Assembly: GCA_029861675.1 (NCBI GenBank)
Contig: JAOTYV010000028.1
Location: 1-25,738, forward strand
Length of the DNA: 25,738 bases
Direction: 5' to 3'
Source of the DNA: Alphaproteobacteria bacterium
Lineage (GTDB): Bacteria; Pseudomonadota; Alphaproteobacteria; UBA8366
Position numbers and translations under genes: made by a program. The notes beneath the pieces are model-generated. The model worked only from the letters and a program-made list of their open reading frames with translations. It searched no databases and had not been told where the DNA came from. Of this stretch, positions 17,896 through 25,639 are shown piece by piece; position 1 is the first letter of the stretch; each line of letters opens with the position of its first letter.

Positions 17896-17925
17896 CGCCA
17901 GTGCGCGAAATCTCGCGGACTGGCG
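17896..17925. repeat. Strong inverted repeat in the ffh-dapF divergent region
   Basis: CGCCAGT-g-CGCGA, loop AATC, TCGCG-g-ACTGGCG: 12 pairs with one G-G mismatch and a 4-nt loop. A second dyad, GCCCC-TC-GGGGC, is at 17928-17939. There is no T-run after either on the plus strand. It lies about 50 bp upstream of ffh and could be an operator, part of the ffh leader, or a barrier between divergent units. Confidence 0.6.
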
Positions 17926-18038
17926 GTGCCCCTCGGGGCCGCTCGAGACCATCCCTATCTCAATGGACACGCGGCTTTTACGCCTGTGCCCGGATCAAGT
18001 CAACCCGGCTGACGCACCGCCCAATCGCCGTAATTTCC

Positions 18039-18068
18039 TAGACTTGCGGGCCATCGACGCCATATAAG
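18039..18068 (+). promoter_or_regulatory. Possible promoter for dapF-mtaB-ftsY
   Basis: TAGACT (18039-18044), an 18-bp spacer and TATAAG (18063-18068) resemble a sigma-70 promoter. Transcription would start near 18075, leaving a short leader that contains AGGAAAAGG just before the dapF ATG. Both boxes are imperfect. Confidence 0.3.
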
Positions 18069-18091
18069 GCGGGCAGGAAAAGGCGGCGGCG

Positions 18092-18907
18092 ATGATCCCC
18101 TTCACGAAGATGCATGGACTGGGCAACGACTTTATCGTGATCGACCGGCGCGGCGCGCCGGTGCCCCTGGACTCCGCCCGGATTTCCGCGATTACCGACC
18201 GCCGGCGCGGCATCGGCTGCGACCAGCTCGTGCTGATCGATCCGCCGGAACAGGACGGCACCGCGGCCTATCTGCGCTTTCACAACACTGACGGCAGCGA
18301 GTCCGGCGCCTGCGGCAACGGCACACGTTGCGTGGCCGCCGCGCTGATGGCGGAAACCGGGGGCAATTCGGTTGTGGTGCAAACCGCCGGCGGCATGCTG
18401 TCCGCCGAGGTGCGCGCGCACGGGCTCGTCGCGGTCGACATGGGCGAGGCTCGCACCGGCTGGCGCGACATCCCCTTGTCCGAAGAGGCCGATACCCTTG
18501 CGTTGCCGATCAGCGAAGGACCGCTGAGCAGCCCCGTCGCGGTGAGCATGGGCAACCCGCATTGTGTCTTCTTTGTCGACGATGCCGAGACGGTCGATCT
18601 CGCCCGGCTCGGCCCGACGCTGGAATACAATCCGTTGTTTCCGGAACGCACCAACGTGGAGGTGGCAACCGTCCTTGCGGAAGACCGGATCCGGCTCCGG
18701 GTCTGGGAACGCGGCGCGGGTATCACCCAGGCCTGCGGCACCGGCGCGTGCGCCACGGCGGTGGCGGCGCGACGCCGCGGCCTCGCCGGGAACACGGTGA
18801 CCGTGAGCCTCGACGGCGGCGATCTCAGCATCGAGATGCGCGCGGACGGCCACATCGTGATGGTGGGGCCGGTCGCAACCAGCTTCACCGGCGCGTTTGC
18901 GCCATGA
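18092..18907 (+). CDS. dapF: Diaminopimelate epimerase
   Basis: The 271-aa PLP-independent racemase converts LL- to meso-diaminopimelate for lysine and peptidoglycan synthesis. MIPFTKMHGLGNDFIVID is the canonical N-terminus. The two catalytic cysteines are C74 in ESGACGNGTRC and C215 in QACGTGAC. GMGNPHCVFFVD-type sequence (VSMGNPHC) is present near residue 151. AGGAAAAGG lies upstream of the ATG. The stop overlaps the mtaB start by ATGA. dapF-mtaB-ftsY is a common alphaproteobacterial order. Confidence 0.98.
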   Translation: MIPFTKMHGLGNDFIVIDRRGAPVPLDSARISAITDRRRGIGCDQLVLIDPPEQDGTAAYLRFHNTDGSESGACGNGTRCVAAALMAETGGNSVVVQTAGGMLSAEVRAHGLVAVDMGEARTGWRDIPLSEEADTLALPISEGPLSSPVAVSMGNPHCVFFVDDAETVDLARLGPTLEYNPLFPERTNVEVATVLAEDRIRLRVWERGAGITQACGTGACATAVAARRRGLAGNTVTVSLDGGDLSIEMRADGHIVMVGPVATSFTGAFAP

Positions 18908-20154
18908 GCAACGCGCCCGAGATCATCACCTTCGGCTGCCGGCTCAACGCCTTTGAGTCGGAAGTGATGCGCGGCCATGCGGAACGATCCGGTCTGCGCA
19001 ATGCGGTCATCGTCAATACCTGCGCCGTGACCTCGGAAGCGGAGCGCCAGGCCCGGCAGGCGATCCGCAAGGCGCGGCGGCGACATCCGGACGCGAAAAT
19101 CATCGTCACCGGCTGCGCCGCGCAAATCAACGCCGACGCCTTCGCCGCCATGCCGGAGGTGGACCGGGTCATCGGCAACATGGAAAAGATGGACGCGGCG
19201 AGCTTCGCACCGGCGGCCGGCGAGCGCGTCGCGGTCAACGAGATCATGTCGGTGCGCGAAACGGCCCATCACCTGATCGACGGATTTTCGGGGCGCGCCC
19301 GCGCCTTCGTACAGGTGCAGAACGGCTGCGATCACCGCTGCACCTTCTGCGTCATTCCCTTCGGCCGAGGCAACAGCCGGTCCGTGCCGATGGGCGACAT
19401 CGTCGCGCAGGTGCGCCGGCTGGTGGACGGCGGCTGCGCGGAAATCGTGTTGTCCGGTGTCGACATCACCTCCTATGGCGGTGACCTGCCCGGCCAGCCG
19501 ACGCTGGGCCAGATGGCGCGCCGGCTGCTCGCTCAGGTGCCGGAGCTGCCGCGGCTGCGCATCTCGTCGATCGACGCCGCCGAAATCGACCACGATCTCG
19601 AGCGGCTGATCGCCGGGGAAGAACGGCTGATGCCGCATCTTCATTTGTCGCTACAGGCCGGCGACGACATGATCCTGAAGCGTATGAAGCGGCGGCACAC
19701 CCGACATGATGCTGTTACGCTCTGCCGCACCGCGCGGCGCTTGCGGCCCGGCCTCGCCCTGGGGGCCGACCTGATCGCGGGATTTCCCACGGAAACCGAA
19801 GAAATGTTTCAACGCAGCCTGGATCTGGTCGAGGAATGCGGCCTCGCCTGGCTGCACGTCTTCCCGTATTCGCCGCGGCCGGGAACGCCGGCGGCGCGCA
19901 TGCCGCAAATTCCCGCCGCCGAACGGCGCGCGCGCGCGGCGCGTCTTCGGACGGCGGGCGACCGCGCCGCCGACCGGTTCCTGCAGACCCGCGTCGGCGC
20001 CACGGCGCAGGTTCTGGTCGAACAGCAGCAGCGCGGGCGGACCGAGCACTATGCCCCGATCCGCCTGACGACGCCGGCGCCGGACGGAGCGCTATTGACG
20101 GTCCAGGTCACGGGACGGGATACGGACGGATTGCTGGCCACGGCGGTGTCATGA
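18904..20154 (+). CDS. mtaB: tRNA t6A37 methylthiotransferase MtaB
   Basis: The 416-aa radical-SAM methylthiotransferase converts t6A37 to ms2t6A37 in ANN-decoding tRNAs. The N-terminal cluster ligands are C12 (FGCRLNAFES), C40 (NTCAVTSEA) and C71 (VTGCAAQ). The radical-SAM CxxxCxxC is C142/C146/C149 in NGCDHRCTFC, followed by VIPFGRGNSRS. This Cys spacing and FGCRLNAFESE favour MtaB over MiaB or RimO. The C-terminal ~60 residues fit a TRAM-like RNA-binding domain. The start at 18904 overlaps the dapF stop, and the stop overlaps the ftsY ATG; an open frame extending further upstream inside dapF is not coding. Confidence 0.95.
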   Translation: MSNAPEIITFGCRLNAFESEVMRGHAERSGLRNAVIVNTCAVTSEAERQARQAIRKARRRHPDAKIIVTGCAAQINADAFAAMPEVDRVIGNMEKMDAASFAPAAGERVAVNEIMSVRETAHHLIDGFSGRARAFVQVQNGCDHRCTFCVIPFGRGNSRSVPMGDIVAQVRRLVDGGCAEIVLSGVDITSYGGDLPGQPTLGQMARRLLAQVPELPRLRISSIDAAEIDHDLERLIAGEERLMPHLHLSLQAGDDMILKRMKRRHTRHDAVTLCRTARRLRPGLALGADLIAGFPTETEEMFQRSLDLVEECGLAWLHVFPYSPRPGTPAARMPQIPAAERRARAARLRTAGDRAADRFLQTRVGATAQVLVEQQQRGRTEHYAPIRLTTPAPDGALLTVQVTGRDTDGLLATAVS

Positions 20155-21074
20155 GCGGCGGCTGGCTTTCCCGGCTCCGCGCCGGCCTGTCGAAATCCAC
20201 CGACCGGCTGGTCGACGGCATCGCCGCGGTCTTTGCCCGCGGACGGCTCGACGACGACGCCCTCTCCGGTCTCGAAGATGTCCTGATCACGGCGGATATC
20301 GGCCCGGGTACCGCGGCGCGGCTCGCCGGATCGCTCGGCGCGCGCCGTTTCGACCGCGACGTCACATCGGAAGACATCCGCACGGCATTGGCCGAAGACA
20401 TCGCAACAATCCTCGATCCGGTCGCGCGGCCCCTGACCATCGACCCGGCACATCGGCCGCATGTCGTCCTGGTCATCGGTGTCAACGGCACCGGCAAGAC
20501 CACGACGATCGGCAAGCTCGCCCATTCGCTTCGGCAAGACGGCAAGAAAGTCGTGCTGGCGGCGGGCGATACATTCCGTGCGGCCGCGGTCGAACAATTG
20601 AAGATCTGGGGCGAGCGTACGGGCAGCCCGGTGATCGCGGGCGCCCCGGGAGCCGACGCCGCCGGGCTTTGCTTTGACGCGCTGGAGACCGCCCGCCGGG
20701 AGAACGCGGACGCGGTACTGATCGACACGGCGGGGCGGCTGCACAACAAGGCCGATCTGATGGCCGAACTCGAGAAAATCGTCCGCGTGATCCGCAAGGT
20801 CGACGACACCGCGCCGCACGACTGCCTGTTGGTTCTCGATGCAACGACCGGCCAGAATGCGCTGGCCCAGGTCGAGACCTTTCAAGACATGATCCCGGTC
20901 AACGGCCTGGTGGTCACCAAGCTCGACGGATCTGCCAAGGGCGGCGTGCTGGTAGCCCTGGCCGAAAAATTCGCCCTTCCCGTACGCGCCATTGGGGTCG
21001 GCGAAGGCGTCGACGATTTGCGGCCGTTCGACGGGCGGGCGTTCGCCCGCGGCCTAATGGGGCTGCCCGACTGA
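20151..21074 (+). CDS. ftsY: SRP receptor FtsY
   Basis: The 307-aa SRP-type GTPase is the membrane-associated receptor for Ffh. N-domain helices occupy about residues 5-90. The GTP-binding motifs are GVNGTGKTTTI at 110-120, DTFRAAAVEQLKIWG, DTAGRLHNKADLM, TKLDGSAKGG and GVGEGVDDLRPFD. The long acidic N-terminal A domain of E. coli FtsY is missing, as in many alphaproteobacteria. The ATG at 20151 is set by the ATGA overlap with mtaB and by MSGGWLSRLRAGLSKST, a typical amphipathic FtsY start. Its last 21 bp overlap the 3' end of the convergent receiver-protein gene. Confidence 0.97.
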   Translation: MSGGWLSRLRAGLSKSTDRLVDGIAAVFARGRLDDDALSGLEDVLITADIGPGTAARLAGSLGARRFDRDVTSEDIRTALAEDIATILDPVARPLTIDPAHRPHVVLVIGVNGTGKTTTIGKLAHSLRQDGKKVVLAAGDTFRAAAVEQLKIWGERTGSPVIAGAPGADAAGLCFDALETARRENADAVLIDTAGRLHNKADLMAELEKIVRVIRKVDDTAPHDCLLVLDATTGQNALAQVETFQDMIPVNGLVVTKLDGSAKGGVLVALAEKFALPVRAIGVGEGVDDLRPFDGRAFARGLMGLPD

Positions 21075-22160
21075 CCGGCCGCCGCTGGACTGGGGCAAGG
21101 CGCACCGTCGCTTCGCCGTCTCCAGTATATGACGCAAATCCGCACCCGCCTCACCACCGTCACCGCGCAGACGATCTCGCGCCACCGCACCGATGCAATC
21201 GGCGTGGATACGCACCAGATCGAGTTGACCGGCCGCGGCCGGCGCCGGAGCACCGGACACCTCCGCCAGCGAATGGCTGAATTCTGCGATCAGCGGATAC
21301 TCGAAGAGATTGGCCTGGCTATGCAGTGCGCGCGCAATCCGGTGTATGCGGCGCAACGAAATCGCGGCGCGCATCGGATTCGACGCCATATCCAGGCGAA
21401 GACCGTCCAGTTCGCCGACCGCCTGATCCGTCCAATCGATGAAATCCCGCTCGAGATGCGCAATTCGTTCACGCGCACGATGGATCAACCCCGGCGCGAT
21501 CGGCGCGCCCGCCCGGTCATTCCGGCCGCCGACCCGCTCCCGGAGCCGGTTGCGCGGCGTGTAGTAGCGCACCGGCGGCCCATCCTCCGTCAGAAATGGC
21601 GGACCGTCACTGCTTTCAGCCGACGTCGCGTTTTCGATTTCGCGGCGTTCACCCGGCGGATGCGAAGATGGCCGGTTGCGGCGATCGGGACCGAAATAGG
21701 TCTGCGAACAGACATATTGACGCGGTTTGTCGATTGTCGAGATGATCCGGCTGCCGAGCGCATCCACCGTACAGGGCTCGATGACGAACTCGGAAATACC
21801 GGCATCGCGCGCCAACGCAACGTCGTGCAATTCGCCGACGCCGAGCATGATGAACGGCATGAAACGGTCGGGCGAACATTCGTGGCGGCGCAGCCATCGC
21901 GCGAGCATGGTGCCGTCCAGACGCTCCAGATGGAGGTCGGCGAAAATCAAATCGACGCGTCCATCGGAACAATTCGGATCTCCCCTTTCTTTGCCGAGGA
22001 ATTCAATTGCCCGCAGACCGTCCGGCAGCTCGTGAACCTGTGCGAAGCCGAATGTCGACAGCACCTCTTTCACGGCGCGGCGCATGACCGGTTTGCTGTC
22101 GGCCAGGGCGACCGAAAGTCGGCCGAAATCGTAAGTCACGCTGGACATCACTTTCACCAT
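21054..22160 (-). CDS. Receiver-domain protein with degenerate active site
   Basis: A 368-aa protein. Residues about 16-145 look like a response-regulator receiver: SVALADSKPVMRRAVKEVL, LIFADLHLERLDG with the phospho-acceptor candidate D75, then PFIMLG and EFVIEP. Only one acidic residue (D21) is in the usual DD pair, the switch Thr/Ser position reads Gly (G107), and the invariant Lys reads Glu (E128). A YFGPDRRNR motif at 155-163 is one I associate with alphaproteobacterial regulators. The C-terminal helical part (230-305) resembles an HPt-like domain, but the expected His appears to be Arg (R277 in IARALHSQ). The ATG at 22160 has AGGG upstream. No DNA-binding domain is seen. Partner unknown; it inserts between ftsY and yciB. 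Confidence 0.8.
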   Translation of the reverse strand: MVKVMSSVTYDFGRLSVALADSKPVMRRAVKEVLSTFGFAQVHELPDGLRAIEFLGKERGDPNCSDGRVDLIFADLHLERLDGTMLARWLRRHECSPDRFMPFIMLGVGELHDVALARDAGISEFVIEPCTVDALGSRIISTIDKPRQYVCSQTYFGPDRRNRPSSHPPGERREIENATSAESSDGPPFLTEDGPPVRYYTPRNRLRERVGGRNDRAGAPIAPGLIHRARERIAHLERDFIDWTDQAVGELDGLRLDMASNPMRAAISLRRIHRIARALHSQANLFEYPLIAEFSHSLAEVSGAPAPAAAGQLDLVRIHADCIGAVARDRLRGDGGEAGADLRHILETAKRRCALPQSSGGRSVGQPH

Positions 22161-22298
22161 CACACCCTGCCGGGATCAGCGCCAATTCCGGCAGCACCGT
22201 AGCCCGACCGGGAATACTAGCCTATCGGCCGGCACGATCAGTGACATGTAACACAGTATTCTGGCGAGATTTCCGGCCAGCTTTGCCCGGGGAGGCCG

Positions 22299-22556
22299 CT
22301 AAACCACGATGTTCAGATACGAGCCGCGGAGCAGCGGTTCCTTTGGCGGTCCTTCATCGCCGTCCTGTTGCAGCAATCGGTTGAGCCGGGTCAGGGCCGC
22401 CACGTGATCGGGCGAATCGGGCGGCCGCGGGTTGGCAGGCGTCCCGCGAACAGCCTTCAATTCGCCGGAATCGGGCCGCGGCGGCCGCTTCACTGCCGGC
22501 GCATTGCCTTGGACGGCGCCGCCGGGTGGCAGGTTTGTGGGTCCGTTTGCTACCAT
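22299..22556 (-). CDS. Small Pro-rich unknown protein, tail RGSYLNIVV
   Basis: An 85-aa frame that I do not recognise. It begins MVANGPTNLPPGG, is Pro/Arg/Asp-rich in the middle (KRPPRPDSG, RPPDSPD), has one short helix-like segment (HVAALTRLNRLLQQDGD), and ends LLRGSYLNIVV. It has no signal peptide or membrane segment. There is no clear ribosome-binding site; a promoter-like pair lies 7 nt before the ATG, suggesting a leaderless transcript. The nine-residue tail matches in pattern that of the small protein at 24065-24310. It is divergent from yciB. Confidence 0.6.
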   Translation of the reverse strand: MVANGPTNLPPGGAVQGNAPAVKRPPRPDSGELKAVRGTPANPRPPDSPDHVAALTRLNRLLQQDGDEGPPKEPLLRGSYLNIVV

Positions 22557-22563
22557 ATGTTGT

Positions 22564-22592
22564 TTTCTAAAGAGACCACACCCCAATATCAA
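22564..22592 (-). promoter_or_regulatory. Promoter-like pair directly upstream of the 85-aa gene
   Basis: On the minus strand TTGATA (22592-22587), a 17-bp spacer and TAGAAA (22569-22564) precede the ATG by only 7 nt, so transcription would start at or next to the A of the start codon. The -35 matches 5 of 6 and the -10 matches 4 of 6. Confidence 0.4.
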
Positions 22593-22684
22593 GACATGAA
22601 ATGTGCTGTGGCCGACGCCAAGCCGCTGTCTTGAGCCAATCGTGCGGGTGACCGCCCCGGCGGTGCCGCGGCCGGCCGGGCGCT

Positions 22685-22713
22685 TTGCGGACGCCGGGCC
22701 CTATTGATATAAC
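22685..22713 (+). promoter_or_regulatory. Promoter-like pair directly upstream of yciB
   Basis: TTGCGG (22685-22690), a 17-bp spacer and TATAAC (22708-22713) lie 6 nt before the yciB ATG. No ribosome-binding site is visible between them, which fits a leaderless mRNA. Confidence 0.45.
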
Positions 22714-22719
22714 CCTGCG

Positions 22720-23304
22720 ATGAAACCCACCGGACCGGCATGGCTCAAACCCTTAGTGGATTACGGGCCGCTCGTTGCATTCTTTCTTGCGTATCTGGCG
22801 AAGGATCTGTTCGCCGCCACCTTGGCGCTCATGGTGACCACCGTGATCGCCGTGGCGCTCGCGTTGATCATCGAGCGACGCGTCCCGATCATGCCCGTGG
22901 TGACCGCGGGCATCGTCATGGTTTTCGGCGGATTGACCCTGTGGCTGCAGGATGAGCGCTTTATCAAAATGAAGCCGACCATCGTGCAGGCCATTTTCTC
23001 AATCGCGCTGTTCGGCGGCCTGCTGTTCCAGCGGCCGCTGCTAAAACCGCTGCTGCAGTCCGCCTGGAAGCTGGACGACCGCGGCTGGTACGTTCTGACG
23101 CTACGATTTGCGCTGTTTTTTGCCGGTATGGCGATCTTGAACGAGCTGGTTTGGCGTTACACCTCGACCGATGTCTGGGTAAATTTCAAAATTTTCGGGA
23201 TCCTGATCCTGACCGTAATTTTCACGATCCTGCAGTTACCCGTGATAACCCGCCATCAACTGCCCGATGCCGCACCCGAGGATCCGCCGCCGCCCGGACC
23301 GTAG
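22720..23304 (+). CDS. yciB: Inner-membrane septation protein A family (YciB/IspZ)
   Basis: The 194-aa polytopic inner-membrane protein belongs to the YciB/IspZ family, linked to septation and envelope synthesis. About five or six hydrophobic segments are visible (roughly 13-30, 32-49, 57-73, 86-101, 125-145, 157-177). Family marks are [14 protein letters not shown] at 9-22, [23 protein letters not shown] near 68-90, [10 protein letters not shown], and [20 protein letters not shown]. The C-terminus is Pro-rich (PEDPPPPGP). yciB near ftsY is usual in this group; here two minus-strand genes intervene. Its last 49 bp are antisense to the Nudix gene. Confidence 0.95.
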   Translation: MKPTGPAWLKPLVDYGPLVAFFLAYLAKDLFAATLALMVTTVIAVALALIIERRVPIMPVVTAGIVMVFGGLTLWLQDERFIKMKPTIVQAIFSIALFGGLLFQRPLLKPLLQSAWKLDDRGWYVLTLRFALFFAGMAILNELVWRYTSTDVWVNFKIFGILILTVIFTILQLPVITRHQLPDAAPEDPPPPGP

Positions 23305-23852
23305 TTCCCGGTTTCGCCGGGCGGATTGCCGAACGGATTGAAGGCCGGCGCACCGCCGATCTCCTGGAAATGCCGCAACGCCCACGTCACCGAGGGAAAA
23401 GCCAGTTCGGACCAGGGAATATCGTCCCAATCGAACAGGTCGACCGCCAGACTCTCTTCGCCCGCGGCGTAATCCGGCGACCGTAGCGTGGCCCGATAGA
23501 TCAATTGCACCTGGCTGATACGTGGCACGTTATAGACTGCCAGCAAGGCGTCGATGTCGATATCGACGCAGGCTTCCTCACGCGCCTCGCGCTGTGCGCC
23601 GTCCGCCGCCGTTTCATTGAGTTCGAGGTATCCTGCGGGAATCGTCCAGTATCCGCGGCGCGGATTGATCGCTCTTTTGCACAATAGAACCTTGTCGTCC
23701 CAGGTGACGACGGATCCGACGACAATTTTTGGGTTTTCGTAGTTGATGAAACCGCAATCCGGGCATACCAGACGCAGCCGGTTATCGCCTTCGGGTATTT
23801 GATTTACCCGCGGGCCCGCAGCCGAACCCAGCCCATCCGTGGTGTCTGCCAT
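23256..23852 (-). CDS. Nudix hydrolase with zinc-ribbon-like N-terminus
   Basis: A 198-aa Nudix-fold hydrolase, probably acting on a nucleoside diphosphate derivative such as ADP-ribose or NADH; the substrate cannot be told. The Nudix box runs from G74: G-x5-E (GYLELNE), then REAREEACV at 88-96, with Cys in place of the usual Gly near its end. A CPDCG pair (C30, C33) and FINYENPK suggest a half zinc ribbon as in several bacterial Nudix proteins. The ATG at 23852 (MADTTDGLG) is taken; a GTG at 23909 would add 19 residues, and neither has a strong ribosome-binding site. The C-terminal 20 residues are Gly/Ser-rich and are encoded opposite the yciB Pro-rich tail. Confidence 0.88.
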   Translation of the reverse strand: MADTTDGLGSAAGPRVNQIPEGDNRLRLVCPDCGFINYENPKIVVGSVVTWDDKVLLCKRAINPRRGYWTIPAGYLELNETAADGAQREAREEACVDIDIDALLAVYNVPRISQVQLIYRATLRSPDYAAGEESLAVDLFDWDDIPWSELAFPSVTWALRHFQEIGGAPAFNPFGNPPGETGNYGPGGGGSSGAASGS

Positions 23853-23925
23853 GGCGATACTGTGTCCCGGCGAGCCGACGAATTCAAGAGGGGTTGAGTT
23901 TCCCGGCACCTAGAGAAAATCCCGA

Positions 23926-23944
23926 GCGAACCGAAACGGTTCGC
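23926..23944. repeat. Perfect 8-bp inverted repeat upstream of the Nudix gene
   Basis: GCGAACCG (23926-23933), loop AAA, CGGTTCGC (23937-23944). On the minus strand ATTTTC follows after a few bases, so it may terminate transcripts from the 81-aa gene upstream; an operator is the other option. Otherwise 23910-24064 shows no gene. Confidence 0.5.
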
Positions 23945-24064
23945 GACGACGTGTTTGCGTATAAACAAAGAGATAGACCATTTCACGTGAGTCTATTTGA
24001 ACAAGAATTGGTCTAGAATCGGCGACGCCGCCATCGAAGAGAAATTCACGTGCGCCGAAGGGCG

Positions 24065-24310
24065 TTACACCGTGAGATCGACCAGACCGCCGCGCCCATC
24101 CTGGGGCGGTGATTTCCGATCGTCGGTGGATGACCCCAGCGCCGGCTTGTCCGCCGCACCGGCGACCGCTTCGGCGGTCTGTTGGCCTGCTTCTGGGCTC
24201 CGGCCGGCCGCTTCGGCAGCACCAGCGCGGTTTTGCGCGTCCTGCAGGCCCGTCTGCGGCGCCTTGTCGAGCGGCGGCAGCACCGAGATAGAAGTCGCAA
24301 TTTCCGTCAT
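24065..24310 (-). CDS. Small Ala/Gln-rich unknown protein, tail RGGLVDLTV
   Basis: An 81-aa frame that I do not recognise. It starts MTEIATSISVLPPLDKAPQ, then has a long Ala/Gln/Glu/Gly-rich stretch without hydrophobic core (AAEAAGRSPEAGQQTAEAVA), and ends GRGGLVDLTV. GGGAGGG lies 4-10 nt before the ATG, a strong ribosome-binding site that makes translation likely. It looks intrinsically disordered. The ending RGGLVDLTV follows the same nine-residue pattern as the tail of the 85-aa protein at 22299-22556. No operon partner is obvious; the sugar dehydrogenase gene ends 70 bp upstream on the same strand, counting from its start. Confidence 0.68.
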   Translation of the reverse strand: MTEIATSISVLPPLDKAPQTGLQDAQNRAGAAEAAGRSPEAGQQTAEAVAGAADKPALGSSTDDRKSPPQDGRGGLVDLTV

Positions 24311-24379
24311 AATCCCTCCCAAATCCGGCAACAACCCTAACTTGTAGGCGGGTGCGGTAAAAATAGTGTTAACCGGATT

Positions 24380-25639
24380 TCAGCGGCGGCTCACCCGCCA
24401 GATCGAATTGTCGCCATCGGCGGCGATCAACAGGCTGCCGTCCGCCGCAATCGCCAACCCGACCGGCCGGCCCCAAACCCTGGCGGTACCGGCTTGCCGG
24501 TCGATGCGAAATCCGGTCAGGAAATTTTCGTACCAGCCGAGCGGCCGGCCATTCTCGAACGGCACACGGACGACCTTGTAGCCGGTGGGCGTGCCGGAAT
24601 TCCAGGAGCCATGCAGGGCCACGAAGGCGTCGTCCTGCCAATCCTTGGGAAACTGACCGCCGCGCGCGAAGACCAGTCCGAGCGGCGCCGAATGGGATTG
24701 GAACAGCACATCCGGAATCAGCGTCCGGCGCACCAGGTCGGGCCGCTTTTGCGCAAATCCGGGTTGTGGATTGGGACCGATATAGGCATAGGGCCAGCCA
24801 TAAAAGCCGCCGTCGCGAACCTGCGTCAAATAATCCGGCACGAGGCCGTCGCCCATCCCGTCGCGCTCGTTCACCACCGTATAGAGCAGTCCCGTATCGG
24901 GGTGAAACGCGATCCCGACCGGGTTCCGCAGGCCCCGGGCGAACACCGCGCCACCGCTGCCATCGATGTTGAACCGCTTCACGGTGGCGCGCGGCTCGGG
25001 CTCCTCGTCAAGGTTGCCGGCGCTGCCGATCGCCGCGAAGAGATGCCGGCCATCCGGGCTGATTGCGATGTTGCGGGTCCAGTGCCCGCCGCTGTCGCCG
25101 AATGCGCCGGATGGGGTCAGCCGCTTCGGCCGCCCTTTCGCAACGGTTTGACCGGCGCGCCACGGGTAGCGCCACACCCCCTCCAGGTCGGCCACATAAA
25201 GATAGCGCCCCCACACCGCCAAGCCGTGCGGGGTGTCGTGATTGGCGGCAAACGCAAAGCGCTTGTCGGCACGGCCGTCGCGGTTCGAATCGATCAGCAG
25301 AGTGACCTTGCCGGCTCGGGGTTCCGCGAGGAACACTTCACCGCTCGGCGCCACCGCGAGCCAGCGGGCATGGCTGAAACCCTCGGCGAACAATGTGACG
25401 CGGTAGCCCGCCGGCGCCACCGGACGCATTTTCGCCGTCCGGCGCACCCGGTCCGGACTGTTGGAAGCGCTCCGCGTGGCATATGGCGCGGGCAGATCTT
25501 GCGGACGGACCTCAAATCGCTGTCCCGGCGCGTCCGCATGCACCGGCCCCAAGGATCCGGCGATCAGCGCGGCCGCGCCAACGCTCCGCCATCCTTGGCG
25601 GCGCGTCAGCCGATCAATTGGTGCGCAACGCAGCCACAC
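24380..25639 (-). CDS. PQQ-dependent sugar dehydrogenase, soluble beta-propeller type
   Basis: A 419-aa exported protein of the glucose/sorbosone dehydrogenase family, six-bladed beta-propellers that bind PQQ in the periplasm. Seen are repeated blade motifs ([34 protein letters not shown]-type [34 protein letters not shown]), then [27 protein letters not shown] and a [11 protein letters not shown] segment. The start is uncertain. A GTG at 25639 gives a basic n-region (RLTRRQGWR), a hydrophobic core ([13 protein letters not shown]) and a VHA-DA cleavage site, and overlaps the pgk end by 26 bp. An open frame continues to 25723 but lies inside pgk. The sugar substrate is unknown. Confidence 0.86.
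   Translation of the reverse strand: MWLRCAPIDRLTRRQGWRSVGAAALIAGSLGPVHADAPGQRFEVRPQDLPAPYATRSASNSPDRVRRTAKMRPVAPAGYRVTLFAEGFSHARWLAVAPSGEVFLAEPRAGKVTLLIDSNRDGRADKRFAFAANHDTPHGLAVWGRYLYVADLEGVWRYPWRAGQTVAKGRPKRLTPSGAFGDSGGHWTRNIAISPDGRHLFAAIGSAGNLDEEPEPRATVKRFNIDGSGGAVFARGLRNPVGIAFHPDTGLLYTVVNERDGMGDGLVPDYLTQVRDGGFYGWPYAYIGPNPQPGFAQKRPDLVRRTLIPDVLFQSHSAPLGLVFARGGQFPKDWQDDAFVALHGSWNSGTPTGYKVVRVPFENGRPLGWYENFLTGFRIDRQAGTARVWGRPVGLAIAADGSLLIAADGDNSIWRVSRR

Noticed and set aside
17846..18091. SRP RNA gene next to ffh
   Set aside because: The conserved core around GGTCAGGTCCGGAAGGAAGC is absent.
23978..23993. parS-like site around TTTCACGTGA
   Set aside because: The centre TCACGTGA is palindromic, but the outer bases match the parS consensus poorly (about 11 of 16 by eye), and no parAB is nearby.
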